Below are positions 32,792-44,004 of a DNA stretch of 64,000 nt, one piece after another. Source of the DNA: Marinifilum sp. D714 (GTDB taxonomy: Bacteria; Bacteroidota; Bacteroidia; Bacteroidales; Marinifilaceae); assembly GCF_030851345.1 (NCBI RefSeq), contig NZ_JALPNU010000002.1, positions 1 to 64,000 on the forward strand, given 5' to 3'. The notes beneath the pieces are model-generated. The model had not been told where the DNA came from, searched no databases, and worked only from the letters and a program-made list of their open reading frames with translations. The position numbers and the translations under genes are program-made. The number at the start of each line of letters is the position of its first letter. The first letter of the stretch is position 1.

Positions 32792-33169
32792 ATGCCTACA
32801 ATTCAACAGTTAGTTCGAAAAGGAAGAACCAAGCTTCAAGAGAAGAGCAAGGCTCCAGCGTTGGATTCTTGTCCTCAAAGAAGAGGGGTTTGCGTGCGTG
32901 TGTATACCACTACACCTAAGAAGCCTAACTCAGCAATGCGTAAAGTTGCTCGTGTTAGATTGACTAACGGAAAAGAAGTGAATGCTTACATTCCAGGTGA
33001 AGGACACAATTTGCAAGAACACTCTATCGTATTGATCAGAGGTGGTCGTGTAAAGGACCTTCCAGGGGTAAGATATCACCTTGTTCGTGGTGCTCTTGAT
33101 GCTTCAGGGGTAGAAGGTCGTATGCAACGTCGTTCTAAGTATGGTACTAAGAGACCAAAGAAAAAGTAA
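32792..33169 (+). CDS. rpsL: 30S ribosomal protein S12
   Basis: A 125-residue decoding-site protein, first gene of the ribosomal superoperon. [11 protein letters not shown] and [13 protein letters not shown] hold the two Lys residues (K42- and K87-equivalents) at which streptomycin resistance changes arise; both are wild-type here. Two promoters precede it. Confidence 0.99.
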   Translation: MPTIQQLVRKGRTKLQEKSKAPALDSCPQRRGVCVRVYTTTPKKPNSAMRKVARVRLTNGKEVNAYIPGEGHNLQEHSIVLIRGGRVKDLPGVRYHLVRGALDASGVEGRMQRRSKYGTKRPKKK

Positions 33170-33295
33170 AATCTAGTTTGTAACTGTAGGAGTTATAGTT
33201 TATGTGTTGTTCCCACTTGGTTGAGTAAATAGTCGAGAGATTGTTGAAGACGCACTTGGGCAGCTAACATACGAATAGCTCGTAAACTAAAAGAA

Positions 33296-33772
33296 ATGAG
33301 AAAATCAAGACCTAAAAAAAGAATCTTGTTGCCAGATCCAAAATTTAATGATGTTTTGGTTACAAGATTTGTAAATGACTTGATGATGGACGGTAAGAAA
33401 AATCTTGCGTTCAAAATTTTCTACGATTCATTAGAGATCGTTAAGTCTAAAACTGAAAAGCTTGAAAAATCTCCACTTGAGATTTGGAAAAAAGCTTTGG
33501 AAAACATTACTCCAGCTGTAGAGGTTAAATCTCGCCGTGTAGGTGGTGCTACCTTCCAGGTTCCAATGGAAATTCGTCCAGAAAGAAAAATGTCTATTTC
33601 TATTAAGAATATGATTCTTTTTGCTCGTAAGAGATCTGGTAAGTCTATGGCTGAAAAATTGTCTGCAGAAATTATTGCTGCTTTCAATGAAGAAGGTGGA
33701 GCTTTCAAGAAGAAGGAAGATACTCACAGAATGGCTGAAGCTAACCGTGCTTTCGCTCACTTTAGATTTTAA
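33296..33772 (+). CDS. rpsG: 30S ribosomal protein S7
   Basis: A 158-residue primary 16S rRNA-binding protein that organises the 30S head. The start is at MRKSRPKKR, and [10 protein letters not shown] and the C-terminal [14 protein letters not shown] are conserved. It is 126 bases after rpsL, an unusually long gap inside this operon. Confidence 0.99.
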   Translation: MRKSRPKKRILLPDPKFNDVLVTRFVNDLMMDGKKNLAFKIFYDSLEIVKSKTEKLEKSPLEIWKKALENITPAVEVKSRRVGGATFQVPMEIRPERKMSISIKNMILFARKRSGKSMAEKLSAEIIAAFNEEGGAFKKKEDTHRMAEANRAFAHFRF

Positions 33773-33808
33773 TAAAATTGTTTAAGCAATTTGTAGAGGA
33801 CAAAGAAA

Positions 33809-35923
33809 ATGGCTAAGAGAGATTTAAAATTTACCAGAAACATTGGTATCATGGCACACATCGACGCCGGTAAGACAACAACTACCGAGCGTATTTTGTA
33901 TTATACTGGTGTATCTCACAAAATTGGTGAGGTTCATGATGGTGCTGCTACAATGGACTGGATGGAGCAAGAGCAAGAAAGAGGTATTACAATTACTTCT
34001 GCTGCTACTACTTGTTTTTGGAACTACGATAGCAAGAAGTATCAAATTAACATTATTGATACCCCAGGTCACGTTGACTTTACTGTAGAGGTAGAGCGTT
34101 CTTTGCGTGTTCTTGATGGTGCTGTTGCATGTTTCTGTGCAGTAGGAGGTGTTGAAGCGCAGTCTGAAACAGTTTGGAGACAAGCTGATAAATACAAAGT
34201 GCCTCGTATGGGTTTTGTGAACAAGATGGACCGTTCTGGTGCTGACTTTTTCAAAGCTGTACGTGAGGTAAAAGAAAAATTAGGAGCTAATCCTGTACCT
34301 ATTCAAATTCCAATCGGATCAGAAGAGAACTTCAAAGGTGTAATCGATTTGATTACAATGAAGGCTATTGTATGGTACGATGATGAAAATGGTACTAACT
34401 ATACTTTAGAAGAGATTCCAGATCACTTGGTAGCTGATGCTAACGAGTGGAGAGAGAAGCTTGTTGAAGCTGTTGCTGAGCAAGACGAGGAGTTGTTGGA
34501 GCGTTTCTTCGAAGATCCAGATTCAATTACTGAAGAGGAGATGTTGGCTGTTATCCGTAAGGCAACTATTGCTATGGATATCGTTCCAATGTTGTGTGGT
34601 TCTGCATTTAAGAATAAAGGTGTTCAGCGTTTGTTGGATGCAATTATTACTTATATGCCATCGCCACTTGATATTGATGCAATCGTAGGTACCGTTCCTG
34701 GTTCAGACGAGGAGGTTGTTCGTCAGCCAGATGTTGAAGAGCCACTTGCTGCTTTAGCATTTAAAATTGCTACTGACCCATTCGTAGGTCGTTTGGCATT
34801 TACTCGTGTATACTCTGGTTTCATTGATGCTGGTTCATACGTGTTCAATACTCGTTCAGGTAATAAAGAACGTATTTCTCGTATTTACCAAATGCACTCA
34901 AACAAGCAAAACGCTATCGATCGTGTAGAAGCTGGTGATATTTGTGCTTGTGTTGGTTTTAAAGATGTTCGTACTGGTGATACTCTTTGTCAAAAAGAAA
35001 ATCCAATCGAGCTAGAATCTATGGATTTCCCAGATCCGGTAATCGGTATCGCTGTTGAGCCATTGACTCAAAAAGATGTTGATAAATTGGGTATGGCTCT
35101 TGGTAAATTGGCTGAAGAGGATCCAACATTCCAGGTTAAAACTGACGAAGATTCAGGTCAAACTGTAATCTCAGGTATGGGTGAGCTTCACTTGGATATT
35201 ATTATCGACCGTTTGAAGCGTGAGTTTAAAGTAGAATGTAACCAAGGTGCACCTCAGGTAGCTTACAAAGAAGCTATTACTGGTACTGTTGAACACCGTG
35301 AGGTATTCAAGAAGCAGTCTGGTGGACGTGGTAAGTTTGCTGATATTCAATTCCACATTGGCCCAGCTGATGAAGAATTCGAAGGTGAAGGATTACAATT
35401 CATCGATCAAATTAAAGGTGGTAACATTCCTAAGGAATACGTTCCTTCTGTTCAGAAAGGTTTCGAAGAAGCTATGAAGAATGGTGTGTTGGCAGGTTAC
35501 TCTGTTGATCGTTTGAAAGTTACTTTGTTTGACGGATCTTTCCACCCAGTTGACTCGGATCAATTATCATTTGAGATGGCTGCTAAAATGGGATTCAAGG
35601 CTGCATGTGCTAAAGCATCTCCAGTATTACTTGAGCCTGTTATGAAGCTTGAGGTAATTACTCCAGAAGAATACATGGGTGACATCATCGGTGACTTGAA
35701 TAAGCGTCGTGGTCAGGTTGAAGGAATGGAGTCGAAGCATGGTGCTCGTGTTGTAAATGCTAAAGTACCTTTGGCAGAGCAATTCGGTTATGTTACTGTG
35801 TTGAGAACCTTATCTTCAGGTCGTGCAAACTCTTCTATGGAATTCTCTCACTTCGAGGAAGTACCTAAAGGTATCGCTAAAGAAGTTGTTGAGAATGCAA
35901 AGGGTAAAGTTGAATTATTATAA
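33809..35923 (+). CDS. fusA: Elongation factor G
   Basis: The canonical 704-residue translocase. G1 AHIDAGKTT (16-24), switch I QERGITI (56-62), G3 DTPGHVDF with catalytic H88, and G4 NKMD are all intact, in contrast to the divergent paralogue at 30226. Codon use is strongly biased to GGT, GCT and CGT, as expected of a highly expressed gene. No tuf gene follows, so elongation factor Tu must be encoded elsewhere, which is usual for this phylum. Confidence 0.99.
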   Translation: MAKRDLKFTRNIGIMAHIDAGKTTTTERILYYTGVSHKIGEVHDGAATMDWMEQEQERGITITSAATTCFWNYDSKKYQINIIDTPGHVDFTVEVERSLRVLDGAVACFCAVGGVEAQSETVWRQADKYKVPRMGFVNKMDRSGADFFKAVREVKEKLGANPVPIQIPIGSEENFKGVIDLITMKAIVWYDDENGTNYTLEEIPDHLVADANEWREKLVEAVAEQDEELLERFFEDPDSITEEEMLAVIRKATIAMDIVPMLCGSAFKNKGVQRLLDAIITYMPSPLDIDAIVGTVPGSDEEVVRQPDVEEPLAALAFKIATDPFVGRLAFTRVYSGFIDAGSYVFNTRSGNKERISRIYQMHSNKQNAIDRVEAGDICACVGFKDVRTGDTLCQKENPIELESMDFPDPVIGIAVEPLTQKDVDKLGMALGKLAEEDPTFQVKTDEDSGQTVISGMGELHLDIIIDRLKREFKVECNQGAPQVAYKEAITGTVEHREVFKKQSGGRGKFADIQFHIGPADEEFEGEGLQFIDQIKGGNIPKEYVPSVQKGFEEAMKNGVLAGYSVDRLKVTLFDGSFHPVDSDQLSFEMAAKMGFKAACAKASPVLLEPVMKLEVITPEEYMGDIIGDLNKRRGQVEGMESKHGARVVNAKVPLAEQFGYVTVLRTLSSGRANSSMEFSHFEEVPKGIAKEVVENAKGKVELL

Positions 35924-35951
35924 TTATATCATCGTATAATATCTAAATAAG

Positions 35952-36257
35952 ATGAGCCAAAAAATTAGAATTAAACTGAAATCTTACGATCACAACTTGG
36001 TTGACAAGTCGGCTGAGAAAATCGTAAAAACAGTTAAGGCTACAGGTGCGGTTGTTAGTGGTCCAATTCCACTTCCAACTCACAAAAGAATTTTTACTGT
36101 TCTTCGTTCTACTTTCGTGAACAAGAAATCAAGAGAACAGTTTCAACTTTCTTCTTTCAAGCGTTTGATTGATATTTACAGTTCTACTGCGAATACAATT
36201 GATGCTTTGATGAAGCTAGAGTTGCCTAGCGGTGTAGAAGTTGAAATTAAAGTTTGA
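35952..36257 (+). CDS. rpsJ: 30S ribosomal protein S10
   Basis: 101 residues; a head protein that also acts as NusE in antitermination. [20 protein letters not shown], and [17 protein letters not shown] are typical. It is 28 bases after fusA, so the str and S10 groups read as one transcript. Confidence 0.99.
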   Translation: MSQKIRIKLKSYDHNLVDKSAEKIVKTVKATGAVVSGPIPLPTHKRIFTVLRSTFVNKKSREQFQLSSFKRLIDIYSSTANTIDALMKLELPSGVEVEIKV

Positions 36258-36294
36258 TAATCTAGTAAGATTTATTTTTAAAAAGTAAAGAGAA

Positions 36295-36912
36295 ATGCCA
36301 GGATTAATTGGAAAAAAAATCGGAATGACTTCCGTTTACAGTGCCGAGGGAAAAAATATTCCATGCACTGTCATTGAGGCAGGTCCATGTGTTGTAACTC
36401 AGATCAAAACTGTTGAGACTGATGGTTACGAAGCACTTCAGTTGGCTTTTGATGAAAAGAAAGAAAAGCGAACAACTAAGGCGCTAGATGGGCACTTTAA
36501 AAAGGCAAACACAACTCCTAAGAAAAAACTAGTGGAGTTTTCAGATTTTGAAAACGAATACCAGTTAGGAGACGTTATCGACGTTGAATTATTCGAAGAC
36601 ACTCCATATGTGGATGTTAGCGGAGTTTCAAAAGGTAAAGGTTTTCAAGGGGTAGTAAAACGTCATGGTTTTGGCGGAGTAGGTGGACAAACACACGGTC
36701 AGCATAACCGTTTACGTGCGCCTGGTTCTATTGGTGCTGCATCTTACCCAGCTCGCGTATTTAAAGGCATGAGAATGGCCGGTCGTACGGGTGGGGACAA
36801 CGTGAAGGTTCAAAACCTTCAGGTACTTAAGGTTATTAAAGAGAATAACCTATTGTTAGTTAAAGGATCTCTTCCAGGGTCTAAAGGTTCATACGTAATT
36901 ATTGAGAAGTAA
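36295..36912 (+). CDS. rplC: 50S ribosomal protein L3
   Basis: 205 residues, a primary 23S-binding protein reaching the peptidyl transferase centre by its central loop ([20 protein letters not shown], residues about 124-143). Its stop overlaps the rplD start by one base (TAATG). Confidence 0.99.
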   Translation: MPGLIGKKIGMTSVYSAEGKNIPCTVIEAGPCVVTQIKTVETDGYEALQLAFDEKKEKRTTKALDGHFKKANTTPKKKLVEFSDFENEYQLGDVIDVELFEDTPYVDVSGVSKGKGFQGVVKRHGFGGVGGQTHGQHNRLRAPGSIGAASYPARVFKGMRMAGRTGGDNVKVQNLQVLKVIKENNLLLVKGSLPGSKGSYVIIEK

Positions 36913-37544
36913 TGGAATTAGCGATTTTAAACACAGCTGGAGAAGATACTGGTAGAAAAATTGAATTAAATGATTCAGTTTTTGGCATCGAACCAAATGA
37001 GCATGCTATTTACCTAGACGTTAAACAATTTTTGGCGAACCAACGTCAGGGAACTCACAAATCGAAAGAAAGAGCTGAGATCTCTGGTAGTACTGCCAAA
37101 ATAAAGAAACAAAAAGGTACCGGTACTGCACGTGCTGGTAGCATCAAGTCACCTATCTTCAGAGGGGGTGGACGCGTATTCGGTCCTCGTCCAAGAAACT
37201 ACGGTTTCAAATTGAATAAAAAACTGAAGCAGTTGGCTCGTAAATCTGCTTTAACGATCAAAGCTCAAAACGATGCTTTAATGGTAGTTGAAGACTTCAA
37301 TTTCGAAGCTCCTAAGACAAAAGAATTTGTTAATATTCAGAATAGCCTAAAAGTAGCTGATAAAAAAGTACTTTTAGTTTTATCTGAAGATAATAAAAAC
37401 ATATATTTGTCTTCTCGTAATTTGAAGAATGTTAACGTTGTTCGTGTTTCGGACCTTGCAACTTACGACATTATGAAAGCTTCAACTTTGGTGTTTGTAG
37501 AAAGTTCTGTAAAAGGACTTGATGAAATGTTTAAACTAAACTAA
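36912..37544 (+). CDS. rplD: 50S ribosomal protein L4
   Basis: 210 residues. The exit-tunnel loop ([20 protein letters not shown], about 66-85) is present. In proteobacteria L4 represses its own operon; whether that holds here is unknown. It is translationally coupled to rplC by one-base overlap. Confidence 0.99.
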   Translation: MELAILNTAGEDTGRKIELNDSVFGIEPNEHAIYLDVKQFLANQRQGTHKSKERAEISGSTAKIKKQKGTGTARAGSIKSPIFRGGGRVFGPRPRNYGFKLNKKLKQLARKSALTIKAQNDALMVVEDFNFEAPKTKEFVNIQNSLKVADKKVLLVLSEDNKNIYLSSRNLKNVNVVRVSDLATYDIMKASTLVFVESSVKGLDEMFKLN

Positions 37545-37554
37545 GTTTAAAAAA

Positions 37555-37845
37555 ATGGATATTTTAATTAAGCCAATCGTTACTGAGAAAATGACTGAGC
37601 AAAGCGAAAAATTTAATCGCTTTGGTTTTGTTGTTAATCGTAGAGCGACAAAGATCGATATTAAGGCAGCAGTAGAATCAATGTACAATGTTAAAGTGGC
37701 ATCTGTTAATACCATGAATTATCAGGGTAAAAAGAAAAGCCGTTTTACGAAAGCAGGTGCTATTGAGGGAAGAACTGCGTCTTTTAAAAAGGCGATCGTT
37801 ACTTTAGTTGAAGGTGATAATATAGATTTTTATAGCAATATTTAA
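37555..37845 (+). CDS. rplW: 50S ribosomal protein L23
   Basis: 96 residues at the tunnel exit, docking site for trigger factor and SRP. Begins MDILIKPIVTEKMTEQSEKF; the VTEK motif and the internal basic loop (QGKKKSRFTKAG) are typical. Follows rplD by 10 bases. Confidence 0.99.
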   Translation: MDILIKPIVTEKMTEQSEKFNRFGFVVNRRATKIDIKAAVESMYNVKVASVNTMNYQGKKKSRFTKAGAIEGRTASFKKAIVTLVEGDNIDFYSNI

Positions 37846-37852
37846 TTAGAAA

Positions 37853-38677
37853 ATGGCTGTACGTAAATTAAAACCTGTAACTCCTGGTCAAAGAAATAAG
37901 ATTCTAAATACCTTTGAGCAGGTAACTACAGACAAACCTGAGAAATCATTGTTAAGACCAATGAAGAAAACCGGTGGTAGAAATAACACTGGTAAGATGA
38001 CAATGAGATATATAGGTGGTGGTCACAAGAGAAGATATCGAGTTATTGATTTCAAAAGAGACAAGGACAATGTTCCTGCAAAAGTTGTTTCGATTGAGTA
38101 CGATCCAAACCGTACTGCACGCATCGCATTGCTTGTGTATGCTGACGGTGAGAAACGTTACATCATCGCTCCAAACGGACTTGAGGTAGGACAAACTTTG
38201 CTTTCTGGTGAAAAAGTAGCTCCAGAAATCGGAAACTCAATGCCATTATCTGATATCCCATTAGGTACAATAATTCACAATATTGAATTAAGACCCTCTC
38301 AAGGTGCTGTGATGGCTCGTAGCGCTGGTGCATATGCTCAACTTGTTTCAAGAGAAGGCAAATATGCAATGATCAAATTACCTTCTGGAGAAGTTAGAAT
38401 GATCCTAGTAACTTGTAAAGCAACTATCGGAACTGTTTCTAATACTGACCATGCGTTAGAAAGAAGCGGTAAAGCTGGTCGTACTCGTTGGTTAGGAAGA
38501 AGACCTCGTGTTCGTGGTGTGGTAATGAATCCAGTTGATCACCCAATGGGTGGTGGTGAAGGTAAATCTTCAGGTGGACATCCACGATCTAGAACCGGTG
38601 TATTAGCTAAAGGGTTCAAAACTCGAGCTAAGAAAAACGCTTCTAATAAGTATATTGTAGAAAGAAGGAAAAAGTAA
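37853..38677 (+). CDS. rplB: 50S ribosomal protein L2
   Basis: 274 residues, essential for subunit association and peptidyl transfer. The conserved region [20 protein letters not shown] includes the functionally important His (about residue 229). It is 7 bases after rplW. Confidence 0.99.
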   Translation: MAVRKLKPVTPGQRNKILNTFEQVTTDKPEKSLLRPMKKTGGRNNTGKMTMRYIGGGHKRRYRVIDFKRDKDNVPAKVVSIEYDPNRTARIALLVYADGEKRYIIAPNGLEVGQTLLSGEKVAPEIGNSMPLSDIPLGTIIHNIELRPSQGAVMARSAGAYAQLVSREGKYAMIKLPSGEVRMILVTCKATIGTVSNTDHALERSGKAGRTRWLGRRPRVRGVVMNPVDHPMGGGEGKSSGGHPRSRTGVLAKGFKTRAKKNASNKYIVERRKK

Positions 38678-38696
38678 TTTGATTAATTAGATTGTT

Positions 38697-38966
38697 ATGA
38701 GTCGTTCATTAAAAAAAGGCCCTTTTATCGATTTCAAATTGGAGAAACGAGTATTGGAGCAAAATGAGTCAGGAAAAAAATCTGTGATTAAAACCTGGTC
38801 AAGACGTTCTATGATCTCTCCGGATTTCGTAGGTCACACAGTTGCCGTTCACAACGGAAACAAATTCATTCCAGTTTATGTTACTGAAAATATGGTAGGT
38901 CATAAATTAGGTGAATTTGCGCCAACTCGTACTTTTAGAGGTCACGCTGACAAGAAGAAAAAATAG
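38697..38966 (+). CDS. rpsS: 30S ribosomal protein S19
   Basis: 89 residues, forming a complex with S13 in the 30S head. [37 protein letters not shown] and [12 protein letters not shown] are conserved. Confidence 0.99.
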   Translation: MSRSLKKGPFIDFKLEKRVLEQNESGKKSVIKTWSRRSMISPDFVGHTVAVHNGNKFIPVYVTENMVGHKLGEFAPTRTFRGHADKKKK

Positions 38967-39003
38967 CGTGAAGCGTTTTAATTAACATTTTGAATTTGTA
39001 AAA

Positions 39004-39417
39004 ATGGGTGCAAGAAAAAGAATAAGAGCAAACCAAATAAAGGAGGAAAAAAAGAGCAAAGCATTTGCTAGCTTGAAAAATGTTCCTACTTCGCCTCGTA
39101 AAATGAGACTTGTTGCCGATATGGTAAGAGGTATGGAGGTGAACCGAGCTTTAGATGTACTTCGTTTCAGTCCGAAAGAAGCATCGATTCGCGTAGAGAA
39201 ACTATTGCTTTCTGCGATTGCCAACTGGCAAGCAAAGAACGAAGGTCAAAGAATTGAGGAAAATGAATTATTCATCAAAGAAATTTGTGTTGATTCAGCA
39301 AGAATTCTTAAACGTCTTAGACCAGCTCCACAAGGGAGAGCACATAGAATTAGAAAAAGATCAAATCATGTAACTATATTGTTGGCAAGTAAAACTGCTG
39401 AGAATACTAAAGAATAG
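39004..39417 (+). CDS. rplV: 50S ribosomal protein L22
   Basis: 137 residues. The beta-hairpin that lines the exit tunnel includes [20 protein letters not shown] (about 107-126). The N-terminal 20 residues are a short basic extension. The gene lies 5 bases before rpsC. Confidence 0.99.
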   Translation: MGARKRIRANQIKEEKKSKAFASLKNVPTSPRKMRLVADMVRGMEVNRALDVLRFSPKEASIRVEKLLLSAIANWQAKNEGQRIEENELFIKEICVDSARILKRLRPAPQGRAHRIRKRSNHVTILLASKTAENTKE

Positions 39418-39422
39418 TTAGA

Positions 39423-40133
39423 ATGGGACAAAAAGTAAATCCAATTGGAAATAGACTAGGAATCATCAGAGGATGGGATTCTAACTGGTTTGGCGGAAAA
39501 AACTACGGCGATAAGCTTGTTGAAGATACCAAAATTAGAAAGTACCTAAATGCTCGTTTAGCTAAAGCAAGTATTTCTAAAATCATTATCGAAAGAACTC
39601 TTAAATTAATCACTATCACTATCAACACTGCTCGTCCTGGTATCATTATCGGGAAAGGTGGTCAAGAAGTTGACAAGTTGAAAGAAGAGTTAAAGAAGAT
39701 TACAGACAAAGAAGTACAAATTAATATCTTCGAAATTAAACGTCCAGAAATGGATGCTGTAATCGTTGCTAATAACATCGCTCGTCAGATTGAAGGCCGT
39801 ATCGCCTACAGAAGAGCAATTAAGATGGCTATTGCTTCTACTATGAGAATGGGTGCTGAAGGAATCAAAATTCAGATTTCTGGTCGTTTGAATGGAGCAG
39901 AAATGGCACGTTCTGAAATGTACAAAGAAGGACGTACCCCACTTCATACCTTAAGAGCTGATATCGATTACTGTCAAGCGGAAGCTTTGACTACTTACGG
40001 TTTGATCGGTATCAAAGTTTGGATCTGTAAAGGTGAAGTTTACGGTAAACGTGATCTTACTCCTAACGCTGGCATGAAAGATAGCCGTGGTCCAAAAGGA
40101 AAAGGTGGTTTTAATAGAAGAAAAAAGAAGTAG
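39423..40133 (+). CDS. rpsC: 30S ribosomal protein S3
   Basis: 236 residues, at the mRNA entry tunnel. The N-terminal KH domain carries [17 protein letters not shown] (about 61-77), and the C-terminal domain ends with a Lys/Arg-rich tail ([12 protein letters not shown]). Confidence 0.99.
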   Translation: MGQKVNPIGNRLGIIRGWDSNWFGGKNYGDKLVEDTKIRKYLNARLAKASISKIIIERTLKLITITINTARPGIIIGKGGQEVDKLKEELKKITDKEVQINIFEIKRPEMDAVIVANNIARQIEGRIAYRRAIKMAIASTMRMGAEGIKIQISGRLNGAEMARSEMYKEGRTPLHTLRADIDYCQAEALTTYGLIGIKVWICKGEVYGKRDLTPNAGMKDSRGPKGKGGFNRRKKK

Positions 40134-40159
40134 TCTTTAAATTTTAAAGAATTAGTACG

Positions 40160-40591
40160 ATGTTACAACCAAAAAGGACAAAATTTAGAAGACAACAAAA
40201 GGGAAGAATGAAAGGTAACGCTGGTCGCGGTACTGAATTAGCATTCGGATCTTTTGGGATCAAGTCACTTGAAGAAAAGTGGATTACTGGTCGTCAAATT
40301 GAAGCTGCTCGTGTGGCAGTAACCCGATATATGCAGAGACAAGGTCAAATCTGGATTCGTATTTTCCCAGATAAGCCGATCACTAAGAAGCCTGCAGAGG
40401 TACGTATGGGTAAGGGTAAGGGTTCTCCAGAAGGATTCGTTGCTCCTGTTTCACCAGGAAGAATGTTATTCGAATGTGAGGGTGTTCCTTACGAAGTAGC
40501 TAAAGAGGCATTACGTCTTGCAGCTCAAAAATTACCTGTTACTACAAAGTTTGTCGTAAGACGTGATTATGTTGAAAGTTCAAATGATTAA
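40160..40591 (+). CDS. rplP: 50S ribosomal protein L16
   Basis: 143 residues, at the tRNA A-site elbow. [38 protein letters not shown] are conserved; the Arg that is hydroxylated in E. coli (R81) lies in the PEVRMG-type motif. Confidence 0.99.
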   Translation: MLQPKRTKFRRQQKGRMKGNAGRGTELAFGSFGIKSLEEKWITGRQIEAARVAVTRYMQRQGQIWIRIFPDKPITKKPAEVRMGKGKGSPEGFVAPVSPGRMLFECEGVPYEVAKEALRLAAQKLPVTTKFVVRRDYVESSND

Positions 40592-40593
40592 TC

Positions 40594-40791
40594 ATGAAGA
40601 ATTCAGAAATTAAAGAGTTAACAACACAGGAAATAGTAGAAAAGTTGGATGCTGAAAGAGCATCATTAACTCGCTTCAGACTAAATCACGCTATTTCACC
40701 TTTGGAAAATCCTTTGCAAATTAAGGAAACGAGACGCAACATTGCCAAATTGATGACAGAGTTACGTCAGAGACAATTAACTGAAAAGTAA
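40594..40791 (+). CDS. rpmC: 50S ribosomal protein L29
   Basis: 65 residues, a two-helix protein at the tunnel exit. [20 protein letters not shown] is the conserved region. Follows rplP by 2 bases. Confidence 0.98.
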   Translation: MKNSEIKELTTQEIVEKLDAERASLTRFRLNHAISPLENPLQIKETRRNIAKLMTELRQRQLTEK

Positions 40792-40798
40792 AAAAGTG

Positions 40799-41053
40799 AT
40801 GGAAAGAAATCTTAGAAAAGAGCGTATCGGGGTTGTGGTTAGCAACAAAATGGAAAAATCCATTACTGTTGCAGTTCACACAAAGGAAAAACACCCGATT
40901 TACGGTAAATTTGTGAACAAAACCAAAAAATTCACTGCTCACGATGAGGAAAACACCTGTAACGAAGGTGATACCGTAAAAATCATGGAAACCCGACCTT
41001 TAAGTAAAAATAAGAGTTGGAGATTAGTGGAAATTATTGAAAGAGCTAAGTAA
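40799..41053 (+). CDS. rpsQ: 30S ribosomal protein S17
   Basis: 84 residues from the ATG at 40799; a GTG at 40796 directly before it would add one residue. [20 protein letters not shown] and [20 protein letters not shown] show the OB fold. Primary binder of the 5' domain of 16S rRNA. Confidence 0.98.
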   Translation: MERNLRKERIGVVVSNKMEKSITVAVHTKEKHPIYGKFVNKTKKFTAHDEENTCNEGDTVKIMETRPLSKNKSWRLVEIIERAK

Positions 41054-41055
41054 TC

Positions 41056-41421
41056 ATGATACAAACAGAAAGTAGACTATTAGTAGCTGATAACAGTGGA
41101 GCAAAGGAAGTACTTTGTATCCGCGTGTTAGGCGGTACCAAAAAACGTTATGCTTCAATTGGAGATAAAATTGTGGTTACCGTGAAGAACGCTATCGCCG
41201 GTTCCGATATGAAAAAAGGAACAGTAACAAAAGCCGTTGTTGTTCGCACCAAAAAAGAGATTAGAAGACAAGACGGATCTTATATTCGCTTCGATGATAA
41301 CGCATGTGTTTTATTGAACACTGCTGGTGAAATGAGAGGAACCCGTATTTTTGGACCTGTTGCAAGAGAGTTACGTGACACTGATATGAAGATCGTTTCT
41401 TTAGCACCAGAAGTTTTATAA
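41056..41421 (+). CDS. rplN: 50S ribosomal protein L14
   Basis: 121 residues at the subunit interface. [20 protein letters not shown], and [20 protein letters not shown] are conserved. Two bases after rpsQ. Confidence 0.99.
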   Translation: MIQTESRLLVADNSGAKEVLCIRVLGGTKKRYASIGDKIVVTVKNAIAGSDMKKGTVTKAVVVRTKKEIRRQDGSYIRFDDNACVLLNTAGEMRGTRIFGPVARELRDTDMKIVSLAPEVL

Positions 41422-41440
41422 TCTTTGTAAACCTAGAACA

Positions 41441-41758
41441 ATGAAGTTACATATTAAAAAGGGTGATACCGTTATTGTAAACGCTGGGGAATCAAAAGGA
41501 CAGGAAGGTAAAGTATTAGAAGTTCTTGTTGACAAGCAACGTGCGATCGTTGAAGGTGTTAACATGATTTCTAAACACACCAAGCCAAACGCTGAGAATC
41601 CTCAAGGTGGTATCGTTAAAAAAGAAGCCTCAATTCACATTTCAAACTTAAATGTGAAAGATCCTTCAACAGGAAAAGCTACCCGTATTGGTAGAAAAGA
41701 GGGCGACAACAATAAATTAGTTAGATACTCTAAAAAGTCAGGGGAGGAGATTAAGTAA
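41441..41758 (+). CDS. rplX: 50S ribosomal protein L24
   Basis: 105 residues, an initiator of 50S assembly. [20 protein letters not shown] is the KOW motif. Its last codons contain GGAGG, which could serve as the ribosome binding site of rplE; the stop overlaps the rplE start by one base. Confidence 0.98.
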   Translation: MKLHIKKGDTVIVNAGESKGQEGKVLEVLVDKQRAIVEGVNMISKHTKPNAENPQGGIVKKEASIHISNLNVKDPSTGKATRIGRKEGDNNKLVRYSKKSGEEIK

Positions 41759-42312
41759 TGAGCTATACACCGACTCTTAAAAAACAGTATGCAGAAGAAA
41801 TCGTTCCTGCTTTAATGAAGGAATTCGATTACAAAACTGTAATGCAAGCACCTAAATTAACGAAGATAGTAATTAACCAAGGTGTTGGTTCGGCGATTGC
41901 TGATAAAAAAATACTTGAATTCTCTGTAAACGAGCTTACTGCAATTACTGGTCAGAAAGCTGTTCAGACCTTGTCTTCTAAAGATATCTCGAACTTTAAG
42001 TTACGTAAAGGTATGCCAATTGGTACTACTGTAACTTTACGTCGTGAGCGTATGTACGAATTTCTTGAAAAATTAGTTCGTGTTGCTTTACCACGTATCC
42101 GTGACTTTAAAGGTATCAAGAGTAAATTAGACGGTAGAGGTAACTATACTTTAGGTATCGAAGAACAAATCATTTTCCCTGAGATTGTTTTGGATAACGT
42201 AAACAAAATCATGGGTATGAACATTACCTTCGTTACTACTGCGAATACCGACGAAGAAGCTTATGCTCTTTTGAGAGAATTTGGATTACCATTTAAAAAT
42301 CTAAAAAAATAA
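41758..42312 (+). CDS. rplE: 50S ribosomal protein L5
   Basis: 184 residues, binds 5S rRNA and contacts the P-site t[18 protein letters not shown] and GLPFKNL are typical. GGAGG at 41743-41747 inside rplX is spaced about 10 bases from the start, unusual for this phylum. Confidence 0.99.
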   Translation: MSYTPTLKKQYAEEIVPALMKEFDYKTVMQAPKLTKIVINQGVGSAIADKKILEFSVNELTAITGQKAVQTLSSKDISNFKLRKGMPIGTTVTLRRERMYEFLEKLVRVALPRIRDFKGIKSKLDGRGNYTLGIEEQIIFPEIVLDNVNKIMGMNITFVTTANTDEEAYALLREFGLPFKNLKK

Positions 42313-42316
42313 GACG

Positions 42317-42586
42317 ATGGCTAAAGAATCAATGAAAGCTCGCGAAGTTAAGCGTCAGAAATTAGTTGAAAAATACGCAGCTAAAAGAGCTAAACTTAAA
42401 GAGGAAGGCGATTACATCGCTCTTAGTCGTTTGCCAAAAAACTCTTCACCTGTTCGTTTGCACAACAGATGTAAGTTAACCGGTCGTCCGAAAGGTTATA
42501 TGAGACAATTCGGAGTTAGTCGTATCACTTTCCGTGAAATGGCTTCAGCTGGTTTAATCCCAGGAGTTAAGAAGGCAAGTTGGTAA
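42317..42586 (+). CDS. rpsN: 30S ribosomal protein S14, zinc-free type
   Basis: 89 residues, the long S14 form without CxxC pairs: only one Cys is present ([18 protein letters not shown]). The short zinc-binding form has four Cys. Consistent with a zinc-independent version also seen for L36 in this locus. Confidence 0.98.
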   Translation: MAKESMKAREVKRQKLVEKYAAKRAKLKEEGDYIALSRLPKNSSPVRLHNRCKLTGRPKGYMRQFGVSRITFREMASAGLIPGVKKASW

Positions 42587-42621
42587 TCAAAATTTGTTTA
42601 TCAGATTATTGTTAAATATTG

Positions 42622-42637
42622 TCCCGAGAAATCGGGA
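42622..42637 (+). other. Hairpin with GAAA tetraloop in the rpsN-rpsH gap
   Basis: TCCCGA-GAAA-TCGGGA is a perfect 6-bp stem closed by a GNRA tetraloop, 21 bases before the rpsH start. It is isolated, with no T-run directly after it, so it is likely a regulatory or processing structure rather than a terminator. Confidence 0.55.
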
Positions 42638-42657
42638 TCAATTTAATTTTTTATTAT

Positions 42658-43053
42658 ATGACAGATCCAATAGCAGATTTTCTTACACGTTTAAGAAATG
42701 CGATCATGGCAAACCACAAAGTTGTTGAGGTGCCAGCATCGAACGTGAAAAAAGAAATGACAAAGATTCTTAAGGATAAAGGTTATATCCTTAACTACAA
42801 ATTTGTAGACGATGGACTTCAAGGAGTAATTAAGATTGCTTTGAAATACCATCCTGAAACCAAAACTCCAGCAATCAAAGATCTTAAGCGTGTGTCAAAA
42901 CCAGGTTTGAGAAAATATTGTGGAGCTTTAGAATTACCTCGCGTACTTAACGGTTTAGGTATTGCGATTCTTTCTACCTCTCAGGGAGTTATGACTGACA
43001 AAGAAGCTCGTCAGAAGCATGTTGGTGGTGAAATATTGTGTTACGTTTATTAA
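42658..43053 (+). CDS. rpsH: 30S ribosomal protein S8
   Basis: 131 residues. I take the ATG at 42658 ([18 protein letters not shown]) as start; the longer frame from a TTG at 42619 adds 13 residues that would be encoded across the hairpin and do not look like S8. [20 protein letters not shown] is the conserved C-terminal region. In E. coli S8 represses the spc operon; the hairpin upstream could be relevant here, which is inference. Confidence 0.98.
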   Translation: MTDPIADFLTRLRNAIMANHKVVEVPASNVKKEMTKILKDKGYILNYKFVDDGLQGVIKIALKYHPETKTPAIKDLKRVSKPGLRKYCGALELPRVLNGLGIAILSTSQGVMTDKEARQKHVGGEILCYVY

Positions 43054-43055
43054 TT

Positions 43056-43062
43056 AAGGAGG
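43056..43062 (+). promoter_or_regulatory. Canonical Shine-Dalgarno sequence of rplF
   Basis: AAGGAGG lies 8 bases before the rplF ATG, complementary to the anti-Shine-Dalgarno of 16S rRNA. Almost no other gene in the window has one. Confidence 0.8.
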
Positions 43063-43069
43063 ATTAGAA

Positions 43070-43624
43070 ATGTCACGAATTGGAAAATTACCTATCAATT
43101 TGCCTGCCGGAGTAAGCGTAACGGTAAATAAAGATAATTCAGTAGTTGTTAAAGGACCTAAAGGTGAATTGACACAACAAATTGATACCGAAATCAAAGT
43201 TTCTGTTGAAGAAAATAAAGTTGTTCTTGAACGTCCTTCTGATCAGAAGAGACACAAAGCTATGCACGGTTTATACCGTTCATTAGTGAATAACGCGATT
43301 ATCGGTGTTTCTGAAGGTTATAAAATTGAGCAAGAATTAGTGGGTGTTGGTTACCGTGCAACTTCAAAAGGTCAACTTTTGGAATTGGCTCTTGGTTACT
43401 CTCACTTAATCCACATGGAGATTGCTCCTGAGGTTAAAGTAACTGCTGTAACAGAAAAGCGTGCTAACCCAATTATCACTCTTGAGAGTTGCGATAAGCA
43501 CTTAGTAGGTCAAGTAGCTGCTAAAATCAGATCATTCAGAAAACCTGAACCATATAAAGGTAAAGGTATTAAATTTGTTGGAGAACAGCTTAGAAGAAAA
43601 GCTGGTAAATCTGCAGGTAAATAA
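43070..43624 (+). CDS. rplF: 50S ribosomal protein L6
   Basis: 184 residues, two similar alpha/beta domains, at the base of the L7/L12 stalk. MSRIGKLPINLPAGVSVTVN and the C-terminal EPYKGKGIKFVGEQLRRKAG are conserved. A perfect Shine-Dalgarno precedes it. Confidence 0.99.
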   Translation: MSRIGKLPINLPAGVSVTVNKDNSVVVKGPKGELTQQIDTEIKVSVEENKVVLERPSDQKRHKAMHGLYRSLVNNAIIGVSEGYKIEQELVGVGYRATSKGQLLELALGYSHLIHMEIAPEVKVTAVTEKRANPIITLESCDKHLVGQVAAKIRSFRKPEPYKGKGIKFVGEQLRRKAGKSAGK

Positions 43625-43642
43625 TTTCTAAAACAGTAAATT

Positions 43643-43999
43643 ATGGCTTTAACTAAGCAAGAAAGAAGACTAAGAATTAAAAGAAGAATTCGTAAGTCTG
43701 TTTCTGGAACTGCTGAAAGACCAAGAATGTCAGTTTTTCGTTCAAATAAGCAGATTTCAGTACAATTGATCGACGATCTTTCAGGTAAAACTTTAATGGC
43801 GACTAGCTCACTAATTAAAGAAATCGCTGAAAAATCAGTAAATAAAATTGAACAAGCTGAACTAGTAGGACAAGCAATTGCTGAAAAAGCAAGCGCTGCA
43901 GGTATCACTAGTGTTGTTTTCGATAGAAATGGTTACTTATACCATGGTAGAGTTAAATCATTAGCGGACGCTGCTCGTAAAGGTGGCCTTAAATTTTAA
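43643..43999 (+). CDS. rplR: 50S ribosomal protein L18
   Basis: 118 residues; binds 5S rRNA with L5. Basic N-terminus ([20 protein letters not shown]) and C-terminal [20 protein letters not shown]. Confidence 0.99.
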   Translation: MALTKQERRLRIKRRIRKSVSGTAERPRMSVFRSNKQISVQLIDDLSGKTLMATSSLIKEIAEKSVNKIEQAELVGQAIAEKASAAGITSVVFDRNGYLYHGRVKSLADAARKGGLKF

Positions 44000-44004
44000 T
44001 AATT

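Noticed and set aside
42619-42657. N-terminal extension of S8 from a TTG
   Set aside because: It spans the hairpin and does not resemble S8; the ATG at 42658 gives the standard N-terminus.
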